A DNA stretch of 64,000 bases from Hymenobacter telluris (GTDB lineage Bacteria; Bacteroidota; Bacteroidia; Cytophagales; Hymenobacteraceae). The notes beneath the pieces were generated by a model. It was not told the origin of the DNA. It made no database searches and saw only the letters and a list, made by a program, of their open reading frames with translations. Each line of letters starts with the position of its first letter. Position 1 is the stretch's first letter. Both the position numbers and the translations under genes were made by a program. Shown here piece by piece: positions 60,084 through 64,000 of this stretch. The DNA lies in contig NZ_JAFLQZ010000004.1 in NCBI RefSeq assembly GCF_017313265.1, forward strand, positions 1-64,000, in the 5' to 3' direction.

Positions 60084-60279
60084 AGGGCTACTGAGTGGGG
60101 CACTCTAGTTTTGGCAGATAAATCGACTATCAAAAACGGTAAAAATTCTGTCGCAAATCTGTGCTTTTTCGTTGAAAGCGGCGCTCCTGCTTGTGCTTGC
60201 CAACTGGCCCTCTAGAAGTGAACGATGTTGCCTGCTTATCGTAGAGAAACTTGATCCTGCCCCACCCACTACCACACGT

Positions 60280-60684
60280 ATGCTCCTGTTGCAAGCCGAA
60301 CCATACCTTACTATTTATTTGCATCAAGGCCCAGATTCGGCCATCGAAACCGAATGGCTGGGCTATGCAAACAGTGCCGATTTTCGCCGCTCCGTTTTGC
60401 TGGCCTTGCAATTCGGGCAGCAACAGCACATACGCGGCTGGATAGCCAACGACCGGCGCCTAGGTGCAGTCCGCCCCCGCGACTTGGAATGGCTGCGCGC
60501 GGAAATATTACCGGCGCTGGCAGCAGCGGGAGTACGTCGTTTTGCGTTGCTTGAAGCCGAGGATAGCCTTAACCGCCTCACCATCGGCTGGATGTATCAG
60601 CAGGCCACAACTGAGCTCAGCTTTGAAATTCGGCCTTTCACCGAGGTTAGCCAAGCAAGAGCCTGGGCTATCGGTAGTTTTTGA
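60280..60684 (+). CDS. Small STAS-like protein A, unknown
   Basis: This 134-residue protein has a SpoIIAA/STAS-like alternation of strand and helix: LTIYLHQGPDSAIETEWLGY, FRRSVLLALQFGQQQHIRGW, IANDRRLGAVRPRDLEWLRA and AGVRRFALLEAEDSL. Such proteins occur often in Hymenobacter and cousins. The NDRRLGAV segment sits where STAS proteins carry the phosphorylatable Ser, which is not present. It shares its layout with the next gene. No function is known. Confidence 0.6.
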   Translation: MLLLQAEPYLTIYLHQGPDSAIETEWLGYANSADFRRSVLLALQFGQQQHIRGWIANDRRLGAVRPRDLEWLRAEILPALAAAGVRRFALLEAEDSLNRLTIGWMYQQATTELSFEIRPFTEVSQARAWAIGSF

Positions 60685-60904
60685 CTTGCCAGCAGCAGAG
60701 TAGAGCATCCAGTATTACGAATCAAGCAATATATAGGATAATGTAATTATCTTAGGCACTTTATCATGAAATGAGGCTATGCCGCTCAGGTGCATAGGTT
60801 CATTGCTTTATCACTAGATATTTATAGGTTGACTCACCCACCGGCTTCTCTGGACACCGTTCTGCACCACCCATCGTCCAGTAAGCTTCCAACCGCCCCG
60901 CTTC

Positions 60905-61324
60905 ATGAAGACCGAAATGCGTAATGCGTTTGGCGAGATATTCTTAACCATTGAATATCACAAAGCTAGCCAGCTAGTGTACAACAATTGGGTTGGCTAC
61001 CAAACCTATTCTGGCATTATTGCTGGCGCCAACACCTGCCTAGGTGTCATTGCCGAGTACAAATGCCCCTTTCTACTCAACGACAACAGCAAAGTTGTAG
61101 GCCCCTGGGACCACGCCCTAGAATGGCTGACCACCGATTGGGCGCCACGGGTGCGCGATGCTGGCCTCTCCCATTTTGCCCACGTAGTCAGCCCCGATTC
61201 CTTTGCGGCCTACTCGGCCCGCAACATGCACCTTGATATTGGCGAGCAGCTCCAGATGCGCATTTTCGACAGCGTTATTGAGGGCTTAGATTGGCTGCGA
61301 GTTGCTCAGCAAGCCACTTCCTAG
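60905..61324 (+). CDS. Small STAS-like protein B, unknown (relative of A)
   Basis: This 139-residue protein aligns by eye with the preceding gene: YNNWVGYQTYSGIIAGANTC with WLGYANSADFRRSVLLALQF, FLLNDNSKVVGPWDHALEWL with WIANDRRLGAVRPRDLEWL, and AGLSHFAHVVSPDSFAAYSA with AGVRRFALLEAEDSLNRLTI. Sequence identity looks low, so this is an old duplication. It lies 220 bases downstream with its own leader and may be expressed apart. Function unknown. Confidence 0.58.
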   Translation: MKTEMRNAFGEIFLTIEYHKASQLVYNNWVGYQTYSGIIAGANTCLGVIAEYKCPFLLNDNSKVVGPWDHALEWLTTDWAPRVRDAGLSHFAHVVSPDSFAAYSARNMHLDIGEQLQMRIFDSVIEGLDWLRVAQQATS

Positions 61325-61524
61325 CCGTTAGGATTTCATATTAGATCAAATAAAACCCGCCCACCTCGAAAGAAGGTCCAGTTCTGGCGCTAGTAGCCCC
61401 CTGGTCTACAGGCCTAATCGCCCTGGCATATAGCATTCTTAGCCGAATATGCTGGATTGCCCCAAGTGTCTATGCAACGTATTTGGCAGCAAGTGGCTCC
61501 CACTCATACACTCTCCGGCTATTT

Positions 61525-61962
61525 ATGAAAAACCCACTCCTGCTCTCCCTATTGCTGGCTACGCTAAGCGCCTGCCAAAAAGAAGACGTACCAGAAACTC
61601 AAACCACAGCTTACCCCCAAACGTGGCAACTGGTCAAAATGACTTCTAGCTGGACAAACACCGTCCAAACGGGTACGGCTCTATCCTGGCAGGAAACCTA
61701 TGTTTTTCAGGCCGATAGTAGCTTCACCAAAACGCGCCAGCAAAACGGGCAAGTTGTGGATGCTCAGGGCACCTTTTCTGTGCGTACTTCTGCTACTGGG
61801 CAGCACATCATTCTTACTTACACTGCGGCCAACAGCTTAATTGGCTCTTGCACAGCGCGTGCGTTGCAGGAGTATCTCCTTGTTAAACCCAACGATACGC
61901 TGGTTAATACCTGGGAAGCCTGTGATGGACCCCGGCTTGAATATGAAAAAGTGGCGCAGTAA
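61525..61962 (+). CDS. Small secreted lipoprotein, lipocalin-like
   Basis: This 145-residue protein has a lipoprotein signal (MKNPLLLSLLLATLSAC, Cys17). The body (YPQTWQLVKMTSSWTN, TYVFQADSSFTKTRQQNGQV and TLVNTWEACDGPRLEYEKV) has the W-x-L...F..D.F.....G pattern of lipocalin-like domains of Bacteroidota. The pair of Cys (SCTARA and EACDGP) could form a disulfide. The function is unknown. The next gene follows 48 bases later and may be co-transcribed. Confidence 0.65.
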   Translation: MKNPLLLSLLLATLSACQKEDVPETQTTAYPQTWQLVKMTSSWTNTVQTGTALSWQETYVFQADSSFTKTRQQNGQVVDAQGTFSVRTSATGQHIILTYTAANSLIGSCTARALQEYLLVKPNDTLVNTWEACDGPRLEYEKVAQ

Positions 61963-62010
61963 GCCAGAGAGTCCATGTGGTCCTTTTTAAAAGCGTTTCA
62001 CTCTTATTCA

Positions 62011-62673
62011 ATGTGTATGTTATTCCGTTCATTTGCTTCCGTGGCCCTACTTATGAGCACGCCTCTGCTTAGTTGTGCTCAATCAACTCCAGTCTCTGCT
62101 AATCCGGCGCCAGCGCACCGGTTCTACGTGGGCGTGGGTGCGTATACCAGCAAGCATGAATACTGGGGCAGCCGTGACGGTTTGCCGTCCACTCACCCCA
62201 TTCAGGTTACAATTGGCTACCAACTTCAGCCGCGGCTGGCTCTGCAAGTAAGTGGCGTAACTGCCGCCACCAAAGGCGCTAGCTCGGGCGTCGTTCCCCA
62301 GCCAAACGGCACGGTACTGCCCTATTCCCAAACGTATGGTAACCGGTCCACCTCTATCTCGTTACTAGGCCGCTATACGCTCACGCGCACCCCGTCTCAC
62401 CGGCTACAGGTAGATGGGTTAGGTGGCTTCACGCTGCACCACTACTCGTTTGATGGCACTGGGTCCTATCCTGCTAACTTCCCCGGCGGCGACTACGATC
62501 TGCATTCCCGAGACACAGATCTACTACTCACTATAGGCGCGAGCGTGCGCTACCGTCTCAGTTCCCGCTTGGAGGCCGTGGCAGACGGCACGGTAAGCAC
62601 TAGCCTGCGAGCCTTACGAGACCTAACCCCAGCGGGTACAGTAGGACTGCGTTACAATTTCGGCCTTCGATAA
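62011..62673 (+). CDS. Outer-membrane beta-barrel protein
   Basis: This protein of about 220 residues has a signal peptide ending near LLSCAQS and then an eight-strand porin-like barrel: HRFYVGVGAYTSKHEYWGSR, IQVTIGYQLQPRLALQVSG, SISLLGRYTLTRTPSHRL, LLLTIGASVRYRLSSRLEAV and the final TVGLRYNFGLR. The ending in Phe-x-x-Arg is near the usual C-terminal aromatic. It is an OMP_b-brl family protein of unknown role. The chosen start gives MCMLFRSFASV; ATGs at 61975 and 62017 are also possible. Confidence 0.68.
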   Translation: MCMLFRSFASVALLMSTPLLSCAQSTPVSANPAPAHRFYVGVGAYTSKHEYWGSRDGLPSTHPIQVTIGYQLQPRLALQVSGVTAATKGASSGVVPQPNGTVLPYSQTYGNRSTSISLLGRYTLTRTPSHRLQVDGLGGFTLHHYSFDGTGSYPANFPGGDYDLHSRDTDLLLTIGASVRYRLSSRLEAVADGTVSTSLRALRDLTPAGTVGLRYNFGLR

Positions 62674-62751
62674 GCGACTCCAGTGGATTACTAAACGGCC
62701 CAGCCACACGGCAGCCTGCGTGAAACAGATTTGCCTTTTAAGCAAACTGAT

Positions 62752-62798
62752 TGAGTGAAAACACCCCGCAAACTTGGTTTGCGGGGCGTTTTCACTCA
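62752..62798. terminator. Strong bidirectional terminator hairpin
   Basis: tgagtgaaaacaccccgcaa and ttgcggggcgttttcactca pair over 20 bases with one mismatch around a short loop. The arms contain A- and T-runs, so it can work in both directions. Confidence 0.85.
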
Positions 62799-62908
62799 GC
62801 AGCCTCCCTTGCCCGGCAATGCATAGTATTACTAAATGTAATCTTCCTATTACCGGCCCGACGTATAGAGTGGTCGTACCAAGCCACTGGCACCTGACGG
62901 GCAGGCAC

Positions 62909-62944
62909 AAAAAAAAGCCGCCCCCACCCGGAAACGGCTTTTTT
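62909..62944. terminator. Rho-independent terminator after glnN (bidirectional)
   Basis: aaaaaaaagccg and cggcttttttg pair around a C-rich loop and give T-runs on both strands. It is about 60 bases downstream of the glnN stop on the minus strand. With the hairpin at 62752 it fills the gap 62674-63002; no gene is seen there. Confidence 0.85.
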
Positions 62945-63002
62945 GAAATCGATGCACGGAGAAAATTCCCACCCAACTCCGGCCCGATTCTGTACCCTAA
63001 GT

Positions 63003-64000
63003 TTAGTGCCGGAACAAAAGTTCACGGTACTTCACCAGGGGCCAGTCCTCGTCGGCCACCATTAGCTCCAGTTTGTCAACTGAGCGGCGAATGGTGTCGA
63101 AATGTGCTTTGACGGTGTCGCAGTAGGCAAAGGCCCGTTCGCGGGTGTCGTCAACCTTGTTGGCTACTTTGCGAGCATTAACCATGCCATCCACTGTGGT
63201 TTTGATGGTGGCAATGTGCCGCGAAATAGCTTTGATGGTGTCTATGGTTACTTGTGATTCGGTATCGTCGAGGCCTAACTCGCGCAAGCCCCGAACGTTG
63301 GTTACAAGCTTGGTTTGATACGCTACGGCGGTTGGAATGATATGGTTGATGGCCAAATCACCCATTACGCGGCTTTCAATCTGAATCTTTTTGATGTAGT
63401 CTTCCAGCAGAATCTCGTGGCGGGCGTGCAGCTCAACGTGGGAGAAGATGTGGTGCCGCTCGAACAGGGCCGAAGCCTCCGAGGTTACCAGCGCGTCCAG
63501 GGCGTGGGGAGTGGTTGGCACGTTGGCCAGGCCCCGCTTGGCTGCTTCTTCTTTCCATTCGTCGGAGTAGCCGTTGCCCTCAAAACGGATGTTTTTCGAG
63601 CTAATTACGTACTCACGCAGCACTTCTACAATAGCTACTTCCTTCTTCTTACCAGCGTCGATGAGCTTGTCGACTGCCGATTTGAACTCGATAAGCTGCT
63701 CGGCTACAATGGCGTTGAGCACGGTCATGGCCGACGAGCAGTTTGCCGAAGAACCCACGGCACGCAGCTCGAACTTGTTGCCGGTGAAGGCAAACGGCGA
63801 GGTACGGTTCCGGTCGGTATTATCGAGCAGGATGGCTGGAATCTTGTCGATGCCGAGCTTGAGGTAGATATTGTCGCCTTTGTCGAGCGGCACTTTGGCG
63901 GTGCGCTCCAACTCGTCGAGCACCGAGTCCAGCATCGAGCCAACAAATACCGACATGATGGCCGGAGGGGCTTCGTTGGCGCCAAGGCGGTGGTCGTTAG
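63003..64000 (-). CDS. glnN: Glutamine synthetase type III (GlnN), C-terminal part, runs off the window
   Basis: These 332 codons are the 3' portion of a type III glutamine synthetase, which joins ammonia and glutamate with ATP. The frame enters from beyond the window end as NDHRLGANEAPPAI, then MSVFVGSMLD, DNTDRNRTSPFAFTGNKFEL followed by RAVGSSANCSSAMTVLNAIV. This block is the conserved GSIII active-site region. The tail KVANKVDDTRERAFAYCDTV and the final LLFRH match GSIII in Bacteroidota, where the full enzyme has about 730 residues. The ATG at 63956 is internal. Confidence 0.95.
   Translation of the reverse strand, partial: NDHRLGANEAPPAIMSVFVGSMLDSVLDELERTAKVPLDKGDNIYLKLGIDKIPAILLDNTDRNRTSPFAFTGNKFELRAVGSSANCSSAMTVLNAIVAEQLIEFKSAVDKLIDAGKKKEVAIVEVLREYVISSKNIRFEGNGYSDEWKEEAAKRGLANVPTTPHALDALVTSEASALFERHHIFSHVELHARHEILLEDYIKKIQIESRVMGDLAINHIIPTAVAYQTKLVTNVRGLRELGLDDTESQVTIDTIKAISRHIATIKTTVDGMVNARKVANKVDDTRERAFAYCDTVKAHFDTIRRSVDKLELMVADEDWPLVKYRELLFRH

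Overview
This window looks like chromosomal DNA of a high-GC Bacteroidota, most probably Hymenobacter or a close relative in the Hymenobacteraceae. The signs are a SusC/SusD pair with a hybrid two-component regulator, the long plant-like type of IspG, a type III glutamine synthetase, a DUF6728-type mini membrane protein, TAnnTTTG -7 promoter elements, few Shine-Dalgarno sites, and many intergenic inverted repeats of kinds I associate with Hymenobacter. No rRNA, tRNA, phage or CRISPR array was recognised. The identification rests on reading the sequence only.

Layout. 0-7 kb: a fused sugar kinase/nucleotidyltransferase, an Imm26-like protein and a UPF1-like SF1 helicase. 6.9-21 kb: a polysaccharide utilisation locus, all on the minus strand, in transcription order periplasmic-binding-protein HTCS regulator, SusC, SusD, alginate-lyase-family protein, GH2, second alginate-lyase-family protein, GH88. 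It has no sulfatase and fits a non-sulfated uronic-acid polysaccharide: lyases cut, GH88 removes the unsaturated uronyl end, GH2 trims, and the HTCS probably senses a small sugar. 21-26.5 kb: serine hydrolase with a glycogen-binding-like tail, SlyD, a lipoprotein, AcpH, a PNPOx-family protein and a CrtA-like protein.

26.9-36.2 kb is the most unusual region. A membrane-anchored PspA/IM30-like coiled-coil protein is followed by a substrate-binding protein fused to a peptidoglycan-binding OmpA domain, an ABC permease and an ABC ATPase. Then come a REP-associated tyrosine transposase (RAYT) flanked by its probable REPIN hairpins, a sigma-54 activator and a HAMP/PAS histidine kinase. A sigma-54-like promoter lies before the PspA-like gene. 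A different inverted-repeat family sits in every gap of this gene string. I propose it as a candidate peptidoglycan-anchored, envelope-stress-linked ABC system.

36.3-43.5 kb: a soluble six-PAS histidine kinase with its single-domain response regulator, then leuS, whose editing-domain region carries an in-frame low-complexity insertion containing a heptanucleotide tandem repeat. 43.5-50.3 kb: small proteins, an FAD-dependent oxidase coupled to a Bor-like lipoprotein behind a striking AT palindrome, MmcQ/YjbR, HAD phosphatase, Rossmann reductase, a mini kinase-like protein and a low-GC DUF3761-like membrane protein. 50.3-64 kb: ispG, two thioredoxin-fold proteins, two NAD(P)H oxidoreductases, a lactonase, an OmpR/histidine-kinase pair, two related STAS-like small proteins, a lipoprotein, a beta-barrel protein and the 3' part of glnN, which runs off the window end.

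Bacterial start codons were re-chosen where a long open frame ran upstream into a repeat or a neighbouring gene; those choices are explained in each entry.
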